Under the pieces are notes generated by a model, which searched no databases, was not told the DNA's origin, and saw only the letters and a program-made list of their open reading frames with translations. A DNA stretch of 51,922 nt from Bacteroidota bacterium. GTDB taxonomy: Bacteria > Bacteroidota > Bacteroidia > Chitinophagales > Chitinophagaceae. Positions 7,624 through 15,730 of the stretch are shown piece by piece. Both the position numbers and the translations under genes were made by a program. The number at the start of each line of letters is the position of its first letter. The stretch's first letter is position 1. The stretch spans positions 1-51,922 of the forward strand of contig JAFDYG010000529.1 in the NCBI GenBank assembly GCA_018267545.1. Reading direction: 5' to 3'.

Positions 7624-8618
7624 CGACGCAAAGCTTCGGTTAACAATCGATTTTCTTCCACACCCTGACAAGCCACCCTAAAATGCTGCGGCCCCAATCC
7701 TCTGAAATTGGATGCATCCCGGATCAGCAGCCCCTCTTGCTCTACCAGCCATTGTTTCAGCCTTGCAGCTCCCATCGGGGCCTCCGTCAAAAAATAATGC
7801 GTATCCGTATCATGGACTTTCCACCCCGTCGCCAGCCTCAGCTCCTCCTGCCAACGGGCCGTAGCGACCGACAAATCCACATGAGCGGTATTGCTGTGCT
7901 TGAAAATATACCGCGCCGCCTCGAGCGCCAGCCGATTGACCGACCAGGGCATCTTCAAACGCCGCAGCTGCTGAATCACACGCTCCTGCCCCACGGCAAA
8001 GCCCACTCGAAGTCCGGGTATTTTATAGCTCTTGGTCAGCGAACGCAAGACCAGGACATTAGGATATCGATCCAATAAAGGTATCATGCTCGAAGTCGCG
8101 AAGGTGAAATCGATATACGACTCATCCACCACCACCAACGCCCCCTCATTACTCCTCAGCATCTTCTCCAGTTTCTCCAACGGCAAAGCCCTGCCCGTGG
8201 GATTATTAGGATTGCAAATAAAAACCAAATCGGTCGAAAAAATCTCCCCTTCCATCACCTTCTCCCAGTCCAGCAACCGAACCTGCAAACCATGCAGCCG
8301 GCAGGCGTCTTCATATTCCGCAAACGAAGGCGTAAAAATAGTCGCCGATCCACCAAGCTTCGACTGCGCCACCAGGTAGATCGCCTCCGTAGCTCCATTC
8401 GTAACCAACACCTGCTCCGGCGATACTCCATAAGCCACAGCCGCCGCCGCCGCCACCGTCCGCGCATCCACTTCGGGATAGTGCGTCACCGTAGCCACCC
8501 GCTCCTGCAAATAAGCCGTCAGCCCCATATCCAAAGGCCCGTGCAAAACATTGCTGCTAAAGTCGGCACGAAAGGGCCGATCGTACTTCCAGCCGTCATC
8601 GCCATGTCCTTCGAGCAT
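7602..8618 (-). CDS. cobD: L-threonine-O-3-phosphate decarboxylase (CobD type)
   Basis: CobD is a PLP enzyme of the aminotransferase I/II fold that decarboxylates threonine phosphate to (R)-1-amino-2-propanol phosphate, the linker between corrin ring and nucleotide loop. Visible motifs: ADFSSNVLHGP (about 18-28), ATEAIYLVAQ (about 75-84), NPNNPTGRALP (about 136-146), VVDESYIDF (about 161-169) and the PLP-lysine segment SLTKSYKIPGLRVGF (about 192-206). The same fold is used by histidinol-phosphate aminotransferase, but the position between cobQ and cbiB with a PduX-type kinase in the operon favours CobD. The start lies one base after the cobQ stop codon (TGA-T-ATG). The 338-residue length suits the family. 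Confidence 0.88.
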   Translation of the reverse strand: MLEGHGDDGWKYDRPFRADFSSNVLHGPLDMGLTAYLQERVATVTHYPEVDARTVAAAAAVAYGVSPEQVLVTNGATEAIYLVAQSKLGGSATIFTPSFAEYEDACRLHGLQVRLLDWEKVMEGEIFSTDLVFICNPNNPTGRALPLEKLEKMLRSNEGALVVVDESYIDFTFATSSMIPLLDRYPNVLVLRSLTKSYKIPGLRVGFAVGQERVIQQLRRLKMPWSVNRLALEAARYIFKHSNTAHVDLSVATARWQEELRLATGWKVHDTDTHYFLTEAPMGAARLKQWLVEQEGLLIRDASNFRGLGPQHFRVACQGVEENRLLTEALRRCTQTGL

Positions 8619-8619
8619 A

Positions 8620-10089
8620 TCAATCTCTTTTTTGTAAATGCTTATAAATGGAATCCATGTCTACATTCGACCGAATCAACGATGCCAGCCGGTCATACTG
8701 CTCTTGCCTGAATACGGGATAGTCCGACCACCGTATCGACAACCCACCCGCGCCTGCCGCTTCCAGCAGTCTTTCCACCACAGCACGATTATCCAATATC
8801 CCATGCATATACGTCCCCCAGCAGCCAGCATCCCGATAATATCCATCCGGCGCTCCATCCAGCGGGTAACATAGCGGACTGTCCGTCCCCGTCTTACCCA
8901 TATGTATTTCATACCCCTCGCAAAGCGGCCCATCCGCCGAACCAAAATGAAACCGCCGCCTAACCGTCGTTTTCTCTTCCTTCAGCACCGTATCCACCGG
9001 CAGCAACCCCAACCCCTCCACCGTCCGAACTTCTCCCTCGACCCCATACGGATCGGCGATCGTCTTACCCATCATCTGATATCCCCCGCAAATCCCGACA
9101 ATCGGAACCGCCGAATCTGTCAATACCCGGTCGACCCCTCTGGAACGCAAATACAACAGATCGCCGATCGTATTCTTGCTCCCCGGCAGGATGATCAATT
9201 GAGCCCCGGCCAGCTGCGCCGGCTCATCCGTATAATAAACATGCAGCGGCTCCGTCTTCTCCAGCCAGAGAAAGTCGGTGTAATTGGACAAATGCGGCAG
9301 ACGCACCACCGCAATATTAAAAGCACCCGCCTTGGGCGCAGAGGCCTTCTGCACCAACGCCACCGAATCCTCCTCCTCGATATGAATGTCTTTAAAGAAA
9401 GGCAATACCCCGACAACCGGTACCCCCGTCAATTCCTCCAGCTGCCGCTTCCCATCCTCGAAGAGCCGCCCATCCCCTCTGAATTTATTGATCAATACCC
9501 CGCGAATCAACGCCTTTTCTTCCGGCGGCAGCAAGGCCAGCGTCCCATAAACGCTGCCAAACACGCCCCCCCGGTCGATATCCGAAATCAGGTAAACGTC
9601 GGCCCCGGCATGCAAAGCCATCCGCATATTGGTAATGTCCCTCTTCCACAAATTCATCTCGGAGATGCTTCCCGCCCCCTCCAGCACGACAGGGTCGAAC
9701 CGCGAAGCCAGCCGGTCATAGGCTTTCTTCACCTCCTCCCAAAGATGGGCCCGGTCCTTTCCCATAAAATAGTCGTAAGCGGACTGATTTCCGGCAGGCT
9801 TGCCGTGCAATACCAATTGAGCATGACGATCCCCCGTGGGCTTGAGCAGGACAGGATTCATATCGCTGTGACAAGCGATACCCGCCGCCTCGGCCTGCAC
9901 CGCCTGGGCTCGTCCGATTTCCAACCCTTCGGGCGTGACATAACTATTGAGGGACATATTCTGCGCCTTGAAGGGCGCAGGCCGGTAACCATCCTGGCGA
10001 AGTATGCGGCAGAAGCCAGCCGTAATAACGCTCTTACCTACATCGGAAGCCGTACCGACAAACATCAGCGGCCGGAGCAAACGAGTCAT
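8620..10089 (-). CDS. cobQ: Cobyric acid synthase
   Basis: CobQ (CbiP) amidates side chains b, d, e and g of (adenosyl)cobyrinate a,c-diamide using glutamine and ATP. The N-terminal synthetase half shows the P-loop MFVGTASDVGKSVITAGFCR (about 9-28) and KAQNMSLNSYVTPEGLEIGRAQAVQAEAAG (about 41-70). The glutaminase half has the nucleophile motif VGICGGYQMMG (about 335-345; Cys near 338) and the catalytic His in YMHGILDN (about 432-439). The 489 residues are typical. The start overlaps the pduX stop as ATGA (10086-10089), which implies coupled translation. A 400-residue antisense frame here is an artefact of base composition. Confidence 0.95.
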   Translation of the reverse strand: MTRLLRPLMFVGTASDVGKSVITAGFCRILRQDGYRPAPFKAQNMSLNSYVTPEGLEIGRAQAVQAEAAGIACHSDMNPVLLKPTGDRHAQLVLHGKPAGNQSAYDYFMGKDRAHLWEEVKKAYDRLASRFDPVVLEGAGSISEMNLWKRDITNMRMALHAGADVYLISDIDRGGVFGSVYGTLALLPPEEKALIRGVLINKFRGDGRLFEDGKRQLEELTGVPVVGVLPFFKDIHIEEEDSVALVQKASAPKAGAFNIAVVRLPHLSNYTDFLWLEKTEPLHVYYTDEPAQLAGAQLIILPGSKNTIGDLLYLRSRGVDRVLTDSAVPIVGICGGYQMMGKTIADPYGVEGEVRTVEGLGLLPVDTVLKEEKTTVRRRFHFGSADGPLCEGYEIHMGKTGTDSPLCYPLDGAPDGYYRDAGCWGTYMHGILDNRAVVERLLEAAGAGGLSIRWSDYPVFRQEQYDRLASLIRSNVDMDSIYKHLQKRD

Positions 10090-10904
10090 AGTTCGGGACT
10101 ATAATTTTCCATATAAATCGGTTCAGCCGTAACCTCATTCAGTCGTTCTCTCATCTCCGCTAGCCTTTCCGGCTTCGTGAGCAACCCTACGATGGTCCCC
10201 GAATGAGCGACCATTAAACCACATCCTTCCTCTCTGGCCAGCCGGGCATACCGGTCGAAACAAGGCAGCGGGACGATCGTCTGGTTATACTCGGCGCTAT
10301 ACGTAATACAATCGAAGATCGTTCCATAATCCCAGGCTTCCGCAGCCCAGATCAGCCGCTGCAGCAGCCAGTCATAGAACCGCCCCGTCCCTTCCGTCCA
10401 CTGCCGCTGAACATCCAGCGTCTCTACCTGTCGATCCGGCGCCCCATCGAAATACAAGATCCCCATCGGAGGCAGCTTGAGCCGCTCGCCAACCACACCA
10501 AGATTCTGCCGAAAAACGACAATGTCATCCGACAAACAAGGATCAGTCGGCTCCACCGCCGCCGCAATCCGATACAGCTCCTCATGCGTCGCACCCATCT
10601 GTAAATAATCATTGACCAAAAACAATACACTGAGAATATCCGTTGAGCTGGACGACAAACCCTTCCCCGGCGGAATGTTCGACTCGAGCCGAATGGTCCC
10701 ATCCAATTTTTTCTCCCCCAGAAAAAGCCTTAGCGCCTTCTGCGCCTTTGGTGGCAACACCGCCCCTTCGCCCTCTATCTCCAAAATCGCTTCCGTATAA
10801 AACAATTTCGACGGCAGCCCGCTCACCAAAAAGCCGCCCGAATCGGACAAAACGCCCTGCATAAGCTCCCCAATCCGGGCATATATTTTTACAGAATATT
10901 GCAT
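10086..10904 (-). CDS. pduX: GHMP-family kinase, probably L-threonine kinase PduX
   Basis: PduX phosphorylates L-threonine to L-threonine-O-3-phosphate, the substrate of CobD. The 272-residue protein has the GHMP ATP loop PPGKGLSSSSTDILSVLF (about 62-79) and the N-terminal GELMQGVLSDSGGFLVSGLPSK (about 12-33), which is very like the PduX start. A region with YFDGAPDRQVETLDV (about 150-165) and a C-terminal GLMVAHSGTIVGLL (about 228-241) are consistent with the fold. It is the promoter-proximal gene of the five-gene cobalamin operon and overlaps cobQ by four bases. Assignment rests on both motif and context; other GHMP kinases share the ATP loop, so substrate is inferred. Confidence 0.82.
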   Translation of the reverse strand: MQYSVKIYARIGELMQGVLSDSGGFLVSGLPSKLFYTEAILEIEGEGAVLPPKAQKALRLFLGEKKLDGTIRLESNIPPGKGLSSSSTDILSVLFLVNDYLQMGATHEELYRIAAAVEPTDPCLSDDIVVFRQNLGVVGERLKLPPMGILYFDGAPDRQVETLDVQRQWTEGTGRFYDWLLQRLIWAAEAWDYGTIFDCITYSAEYNQTIVPLPCFDRYARLAREEGCGLMVAHSGTIVGLLTKPERLAEMRERLNEVTAEPIYMENYSPEL

Positions 10905-10953
10905 GTCAGATTTGTAAAAGTAACTGATTTACAATAATCCGTACCTTTCTTCC
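10905..10953. promoter_or_regulatory. Divergent control region between pduX and cobB
   Basis: Only 49 bases separate the starts of pduX (minus) and cobB (plus). The stretch is AT-rich and must hold both promoters or a shared operator. TACCTTTC (10942-10949) towards cobB and TACTTTTA (complement of 10915-10922) towards pduX resemble TAnnTTTG boxes, but neither has a well-spaced TTG. There is no room for a cobalamin riboswitch, which needs about 200 bases. Confidence 0.4.
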
Positions 10954-12228
10954 ATGAATTCTCAGTTCCTCCTCGCAGCCCCCCACAGCGGAGCGGGCAA
11001 GACAACCGTCACCCTCGGCCTGCTGAGAGCCTTACTCCACAAGGGTTTCCGGGTCCAGCCCTTCAAGTGCGGCCCCGACTATATCGACCCCATCCACCAC
11101 CGCACCGCAGCGGGCCGCAACAGCATCAACCTGGACCGTTTCCTGATGAGCGACACGCATATCCATGCTCTTTATAACCATTACAGCAGCTGCGCCGATG
11201 TCAGCATAACGGAGGGGGTCATGGGCCTCTTCGACGGGGCAAAAAAAAGCGAGGGCAGCAGCGCCGACCTCGCCAAACAACTAGACCTTCCTGTTATCCT
11301 AATCCTAAACGCCAAAGCCATGGCCTACTCGGCCGCTGCTATTCTATATGGATTGAAAAATTTCGATAAAGACCTCCACATCGCCGGCGTTATTTTCAAC
11401 TTCGTCGATTCTCCCTCTCACTATAAGATCCTCAGCGCCGCCTGCGAAGACGTGGGACTTCAGCCCCTCGGCCACCTTCCCTCTAACAAAGACCTTCGTA
11501 TCCCCTCCCGCCACCTCGGACTGGACACGGCCGACGCCGATACAGCGATCGAAGCGGCAGCCCGGCACATCGAAGCGCACCTCGACCTGGAGAACCTATT
11601 GCAAATCACTCAAACCTCCCCGCGCCCAACAGCTCCCCTCCCCTACATTTCTTCCTCCTCCTGGCAAATCCTCGTCGCCCGCGATGCAGCCTTCCACTTC
11701 CTCTACCCCCAAAACATCCGTCAGCTGGAACAATGGGGAACCATCACGTACTTCAGCCCATTAAAAGACACAACCCTCCCCTTCCAGCCCGACCTGCTCT
11801 ACCTCCCCGGCGGCTACCCCGAGCTTTACCTCGAAGCCCTCTCGGACAACACCACCCTCCTGCGCCAAATCAAAACCTACAACGGCCGCATCATCGCCGA
11901 ATGCGGCGGTATGATGTACCTGGGCGAATCCATCACCGACTCCTCCGGCAAGGCCTGGCCCATGGCCGGCGTACTCGATATCGCCACCACCATGCAGTCT
12001 CCAAAATTATCGATAGGCTATCGTACGGTCCAGCTGAACGGCCAGACCCTTAAAGGGCATGAATTTCACTTCTCTCGTTCAGCCACTTCTTATCCTATCG
12101 CAGACGTCCGCAACGTCCAGAACGAACCAGTCTCCACTCCCCTCTTTTCCCGCCCCGGACTCCTCGCCTCCTATGCACACTTCTACTGGGGAGAAGACGG
12201 CCATCCCATCAAAACCCTATTGAGCTGA
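10954..12228 (+). CDS. cobB: Cobyrinic acid a,c-diamide synthase
   Basis: CobB (CbiA) amidates the a and c carboxylates of cobyrinic acid with glutamine and ATP, the step before CobQ. The P-loop FLLAAPHSGAGKTTVTLGLL (about 5-24), PFKCGPDYIDPIHH (about 36-49) and ITEGVMGLFDGAKKSEGSSADLAK (about 83-106) are diagnostic. The glutaminase half has LYLPGGYPELY (about 281-291), the nucleophile in AECGGMMYLGE (about 313-323) and a C-terminal His motif SYAHFYWGE (about 407-415). The 424 residues are normal. It is transcribed away from the pduX operon, and its last 20 bases overlap the 3' end of the convergent azoR. Confidence 0.95.
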   Translation: MNSQFLLAAPHSGAGKTTVTLGLLRALLHKGFRVQPFKCGPDYIDPIHHRTAAGRNSINLDRFLMSDTHIHALYNHYSSCADVSITEGVMGLFDGAKKSEGSSADLAKQLDLPVILILNAKAMAYSAAAILYGLKNFDKDLHIAGVIFNFVDSPSHYKILSAACEDVGLQPLGHLPSNKDLRIPSRHLGLDTADADTAIEAAARHIEAHLDLENLLQITQTSPRPTAPLPYISSSSWQILVARDAAFHFLYPQNIRQLEQWGTITYFSPLKDTTLPFQPDLLYLPGGYPELYLEALSDNTTLLRQIKTYNGRIIAECGGMMYLGESITDSSGKAWPMAGVLDIATTMQSPKLSIGYRTVQLNGQTLKGHEFHFSRSATSYPIADVRNVQNEPVSTPLFSRPGLLASYAHFYWGEDGHPIKTLLS

Positions 12229-12808
12229 CCGCTTTATCCCAAGCCTGCTCCTTCACACCCGGTACATCCGCTCCTTCCAGCCGCACCACCGATACATCGG
12301 TCATCCCCAAAAAAGCCAGCATATGCCGCAAATACGGCTCTACAAAATCGGGCGCCTTCGCCGGCCCTTCTGTAACCATCAAACCCGATGACAGCACCAG
12401 GTACACCTTCTTCCCCTGTACCAACCCCGCTACCCCTTTCTCGGAATAGCTAAAGGTCAAACCAGCCCGTACAATGTGATCGATCCAGGCCTTCAAGGAA
12501 GAATGGATGGAAAAGTTATACGTCGGCGCACCGATGACGATTATATCCGCGTCCAGCACTTCCCGTATCGATTCGTCCGAGAAAAGCAGCGCCTCCTTCT
12601 GCTGCTCCGAATGTTGAGCCGCCGGCGTAAAGAAAGCCGCAATCTGCTCCATCTTCAGATGCTCCGGTTCTTTTTTAACAAGATCGATCGTCTTGACCGT
12701 ACTACCCGGATAGGTCGCCAACAGCTTATCGATCAAAATACCCGCGAGCTTGATGCTCCTCGAAGCTTCGCCCTTGGGGCTCGAAATAATATGCAATATC
12801 TTTTTCAT
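12209..12808 (-). CDS. azoR: FMN-dependent NADH-azoreductase / NAD(P)H dehydrogenase
   Basis: AzoR-type enzymes are cytoplasmic flavodoxin-fold reductases that use NAD(P)H to reduce quinones and azo compounds. The start MKKILHIISSPKGEASRSIKL (about 1-21) is the FMN-phosphate loop, and VIGAPTYNFSIHSSLKAWIDHIVRAGLTF (about 90-118) is the diagnostic azoreductase block, followed by GKKVYLVLSSGL (about 131-142). The 199 residues are typical. It is divergent from an hxlR regulator with palindromic repeats in the gap, the usual arrangement for a quinone/electrophile-responsive reductase. The 3' end overlaps cobB tail to tail by 20 bases. Confidence 0.9.
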   Translation of the reverse strand: MKKILHIISSPKGEASRSIKLAGILIDKLLATYPGSTVKTIDLVKKEPEHLKMEQIAAFFTPAAQHSEQQKEALLFSDESIREVLDADIIVIGAPTYNFSIHSSLKAWIDHIVRAGLTFSYSEKGVAGLVQGKKVYLVLSSGLMVTEGPAKAPDFVEPYLRHMLAFLGMTDVSVVRLEGADVPGVKEQAWDKAVSSIGF

Positions 12809-12830
12809 GACCGCAAAACTATGTACCTTC

Positions 12831-12883
12831 GCTATCCAAAAGATACCAGTATCCTAAAAGAAACCGGTATCCAAAAGGATACC
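12831..12883. promoter_or_regulatory. Repeated GGTATCC-AAAA-GGATACC operators for HxlR
   Basis: The gap between azoR and hxlR contains a perfect palindrome GGTATCC-AAAA-GGATACC (12866-12883) and an upstream near copy GCTATCC-AAAA-GATACC (12831-12847), with a further half-site AGTATCC at 12848-12854. Centre-to-centre spacing of the two main sites is about 35 bases. Their placement over the divergent promoters fits binding of the adjacent HxlR dimer; that it binds here is inferred. Confidence 0.65.
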
Positions 12884-12900
12884 AACTTAAGAATCAAGCT

Positions 12901-13263
12901 ATGTCGGCAGAATGCATTGAAAAAATCAACTCCATCAAGGACACACTTTATGTCGTAGGCGGTAAATGGAAACTACCCATCATCTCCGCATTGCAGGATG
13001 GCCCTCGCCGGTTTAAAGAATTACAAAAAGCCCTGGAAGATATTACCCCAAAAATTCTCTCGAAGGAGCTGAAAGAGCTGGAATTGAACGAGCTGGTCAC
13101 CCGAACCGTCTACGCAACCTCACCCGTAACGGTCGAATACGAATTGACGGCCTATAGCAAAAGCCTGCATAAAGTCCTGATCGAGCTCAGCGACTGGGGT
13201 ATAAAACATCGGAAAAGACTGAAAGAATGCAGCAAGGCCCGCAGGGCCGTTGCGCAAAAATAA
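12901..13263 (+). CDS. HxlR-family transcriptional regulator
   Basis: This 120-residue winged-helix protein has the HxlR signature: CIEKINSIKDTLYVVGGKWKLPIISAL (about 4-30), GPRRFKELQKALEDITPKILSKELKEL (about 33-59) and VEYELTAYSKSL (about 79-90). The Cys near position 4 lies in the N-terminal helix, where redox-sensing family members (YodB, QorR) carry their reactive Cys. It is divergent from azoR and likely represses it until an electrophile or quinone is met; repeated palindromes lie in the gap. The stop codon is 20 bases from the convergent FAD oxidase gene. Confidence 0.92.
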   Translation: MSAECIEKINSIKDTLYVVGGKWKLPIISALQDGPRRFKELQKALEDITPKILSKELKELELNELVTRTVYATSPVTVEYELTAYSKSLHKVLIELSDWGIKHRKRLKECSKARRAVAQK

Positions 13264-13283
13264 TTAAGCGGCAAAGCGCCGTC

Positions 13284-14615
13284 CTATACTCCAAAAATTA
13301 CCTTGTCCAGGTACTCGTTCCTAAACTTCCCATGCGGGTCATAATGCTTCAGCATCTGCTGAAATTCATGCATCTTCGGATATAACGCCGCCAGCCGTGC
13401 ATGAGACATCGTAAACAGCTTCCCCCAATGCGGCTTGGCCCCAAACGGCGCCAGCGCCTCCTCGATCTGCGGCAACAGCTTCCTCACCGCTTCCCACTCT
13501 GGCTTCCACGTAAAATGGATCGCCGTGCTCGGCTGACCGAAGCAAGGACTCATCTTCAGCTGGTCCCCGTCGATACACCGGACCTCCGATATCAGCAAAT
13601 GCGGCGAAATTTTCTCATGCAGCTTCTCCACCGCCATGATCGCCTTATACGCATGTTCCCTCGGGATGAAAAACTCCGACTGCAATTCTTTCCCGCTGCT
13701 CGGCGTAAAGCCCATCTTGAAATGCGGCAGCCGCTCATGCCACGGTCCCGGTTTCCCCATCTGCTCCGTACAGTTTTCCGCCCCCAAATCCCGTATAGGA
13801 TGCAGGTTCTTCGTAGCCGCCTTCGCTCCTAAAAACTCAGGATGTCCGCCATGCGAAGACGTCTTACTCTTTATCCAAACCTCGTTGACATTCTTGTTGC
13901 GCCAGTCGGTAAATAGACTTACGCTATAACCCGCCCCCATGATCTCATCGAAATGCTTCTCCAATGCCGCCATCGGCAGATTCTCATAGACATACTGCCA
14001 GACTTGATAAGTAGGCTGAATCGCCAGCGTCACCTTCGTCATGGCCCCAATTCCCCCGAGATGTACCACGGCTAGTCCAAATTCACTACTATGCTTATCC
14101 AGGGTCACCAGCTCGCCACCAGCCGCGATAAACTCCATCCCCACCACCGCGCTGGAGAGATTGCCATTGTGTATCCCCGAACCATGCGTTGCCGTAGCAC
14201 AGCCGCCCGCTACCGAGATATGCGGCAGCGAAGCCAGGTTATGCAAGGCATATCCCTTATCGTTCAGGAAGACCGCCAGCTCGCCATAACGAACGCCGCC
14301 CTCGACCGTCACCGTATGCCCCTTCGTATCCAGCGCCACCATCTTATTCAGCTGGCTCAGCGACAGGAAATGATCCTTGGAGTCGGCAATATTGTTGAAG
14401 CAGTGTCTCGTTCCCAGCACCTTCAGCCTGGGATGCTTCTTGATAAGGTCCTGGGCCTCCTGCACCGAGCCTACCTTCCAAATCGAAGACGTGCTATAGG
14501 TATAGTTTCCCGCCCAATTGGTGATCTTATCGTTTTGTGCAAAACCCGCCAGGGGTGATAGAGCAGAACCAGCCATCATAACAGATGAGAGTTTTAAGAA
14601 TGTTCTTTTATTCAT
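13284..14615 (-). CDS. FAD-binding sugar-lactone oxidase (VAO/ALO family), exported
   Basis: The 443-residue protein is a vanillyl-alcohol-oxidase-fold flavoenzyme with a D-arabinono-lactone-oxidase-type C-terminal domain. The N terminus MNKRTFLKLSSVMMAGSALS is a twin-arginine-like signal (KR rather than RR) with cleavage near GFAQ-ND. The FAD domain has VLGTRHCFNNIADS (about 71-84), VEGGVRYGEL (about 104-113) and HISVAGGCATATHGSGIHNG (about 130-149). The C-terminal KPHWGKLFTM (about 400-409) is the HWxK motif of aldonolactone oxidoreductases. It probably oxidises a sugar lactone or sugar alcohol in the periplasm; substrate is unknown. It lies 16 bases downstream of chrA on the same strand. 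Confidence 0.82.
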   Translation of the reverse strand: MNKRTFLKLSSVMMAGSALSPLAGFAQNDKITNWAGNYTYSTSSIWKVGSVQEAQDLIKKHPRLKVLGTRHCFNNIADSKDHFLSLSQLNKMVALDTKGHTVTVEGGVRYGELAVFLNDKGYALHNLASLPHISVAGGCATATHGSGIHNGNLSSAVVGMEFIAAGGELVTLDKHSSEFGLAVVHLGGIGAMTKVTLAIQPTYQVWQYVYENLPMAALEKHFDEIMGAGYSVSLFTDWRNKNVNEVWIKSKTSSHGGHPEFLGAKAATKNLHPIRDLGAENCTEQMGKPGPWHERLPHFKMGFTPSSGKELQSEFFIPREHAYKAIMAVEKLHEKISPHLLISEVRCIDGDQLKMSPCFGQPSTAIHFTWKPEWEAVRKLLPQIEEALAPFGAKPHWGKLFTMSHARLAALYPKMHEFQQMLKHYDPHGKFRNEYLDKVIFGV

Positions 14616-14631
14616 ATGGCAGCAACTTGAG

Positions 14632-15711
14632 TTACCCCAAGTTACTGAATTTTAACAACGCATACCCTAACAAAGCACCCCCAACCACCACAAATACACT
14701 ATTCACCTTCTTAAATCCAAAAACCACGACCAGGCTCACTACCGCCACTACCACCCGTTTCCAATCCTGGACCGCCTCCCGGCCAAAAGCCACACAGACC
14801 CCCAAAATGATCGCCACCGAAGCCACATTCACCCCATCCAGAAACGCAGAAAAGCCACCCGACCGGCGCATCCACGGCACCATCGGATTCAATAACCACA
14901 CAAAAAGAAAGGAAGGTAGAAAGACCCCTACCGTCGCCAGCACCGCTCCCTGTAAGCCGCCAATCTGCCAGCCGATAAATGTCACCGAAGAAAACACCGG
15001 CCCCGGCGTAAACTGCCCCACCGCAATCGCATCCATCAGCTGCGCCCTCGTCAGCAGCCCCTTCGACACCAGCTCACTGTCCAAAAAGGCAAACAGTACA
15101 TATCCGCTGCCGTATAGAATAGCCCCGATCTTTAAAAAGGTAAAAAAGAGAAACCAGGGCCCGACACTCTGCACCGTCCCGCGCGACCGGCGGGCCAAAA
15201 ACAAACCAATCGCCGCCGCCCCAGCCGCAAACAAAGCTATAATCTCATTCACACCCATCAAGACCGCCGCCAATACCCCTATCCCGATCACCGCCATTTC
15301 CAGCGACTTGACCGCCTTTCTTGCCAACGGCCACACGGCCGATACAATAATCGCGAGAATCGCCGGCTTGATACCGTAGATGAAATCCTGAACCTCCGGC
15401 AGCTGCCCATAGTGTCGATATAACGCCGCTATCACCCCCGTAATCAGCACAGCCGGCCCGATAAAACAACAACCCGCTATCAAAAGTCCCTTCCATCCTC
15501 CCCGCTCATAGCCGATATGGATTGCCATCTCGGTGCTGTTAGGACCAGGAATGAGATTGGTCGCCCCGATCAGATCGAGAAAATGCTGATGGTCCATCCA
15601 ACGCAATCTATTCACCACCTCCTCCTGCATCATGGCGATATGGGCGGCCGGACCACCAAAAGCGGTAAAACCTAATTTGAGAAACAGCCGGGCAATAGCC
15701 TTCCAATTCAT
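14632..15711 (-). CDS. chrA: Chromate transporter, two-domain CHR type
   Basis: A 359-residue membrane protein with two homologous CHR domains. The N-terminal half has FLKLGFTAFGGPAAHIAMMQEEVV (about 9-32) and IGATNLIPGPNSTEMAIHIGY (about 46-66); the C-terminal half repeats it with FFTFLKIGAILYGSGYVLFAFLDSE and AIAVGQFTPGPVFSSVTFIGWQIGG (about 200-260). PGPxxT and the FGG motif are diagnostic. ChrA proteins expel chromate, though many homologues may move other oxyanions. The ATG at 15711 is chosen because it gives the usual MNWKAIARLFLKLG start, and the longer upstream frame would overlap the preceding gene. It is 19 bases downstream of the pectate lyase stop, with no obvious link in function. 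Confidence 0.9.
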   Translation of the reverse strand: MNWKAIARLFLKLGFTAFGGPAAHIAMMQEEVVNRLRWMDHQHFLDLIGATNLIPGPNSTEMAIHIGYERGGWKGLLIAGCCFIGPAVLITGVIAALYRHYGQLPEVQDFIYGIKPAILAIIVSAVWPLARKAVKSLEMAVIGIGVLAAVLMGVNEIIALFAAGAAAIGLFLARRSRGTVQSVGPWFLFFTFLKIGAILYGSGYVLFAFLDSELVSKGLLTRAQLMDAIAVGQFTPGPVFSSVTFIGWQIGGLQGAVLATVGVFLPSFLFVWLLNPMVPWMRRSGGFSAFLDGVNVASVAIILGVCVAFGREAVQDWKRVVVAVVSLVVVFGFKKVNSVFVVVGGALLGYALLKFSNLG

Positions 15712-15730
15712 CCCGGCAAGATACGCATTG

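Noticed and set aside
8902-10104. A 400-residue plus-strand open frame over cobQ
   Set aside because: It lies wholly antisense to a clear cobQ gene, has an Arg/Pro/His-rich composition with no domain, and is explained by the strand base skew.
10905-10953. Cobalamin riboswitch upstream of the cobalamin genes
   Set aside because: The gap is 49 bases, far too short, and no B12-box sequence is visible.
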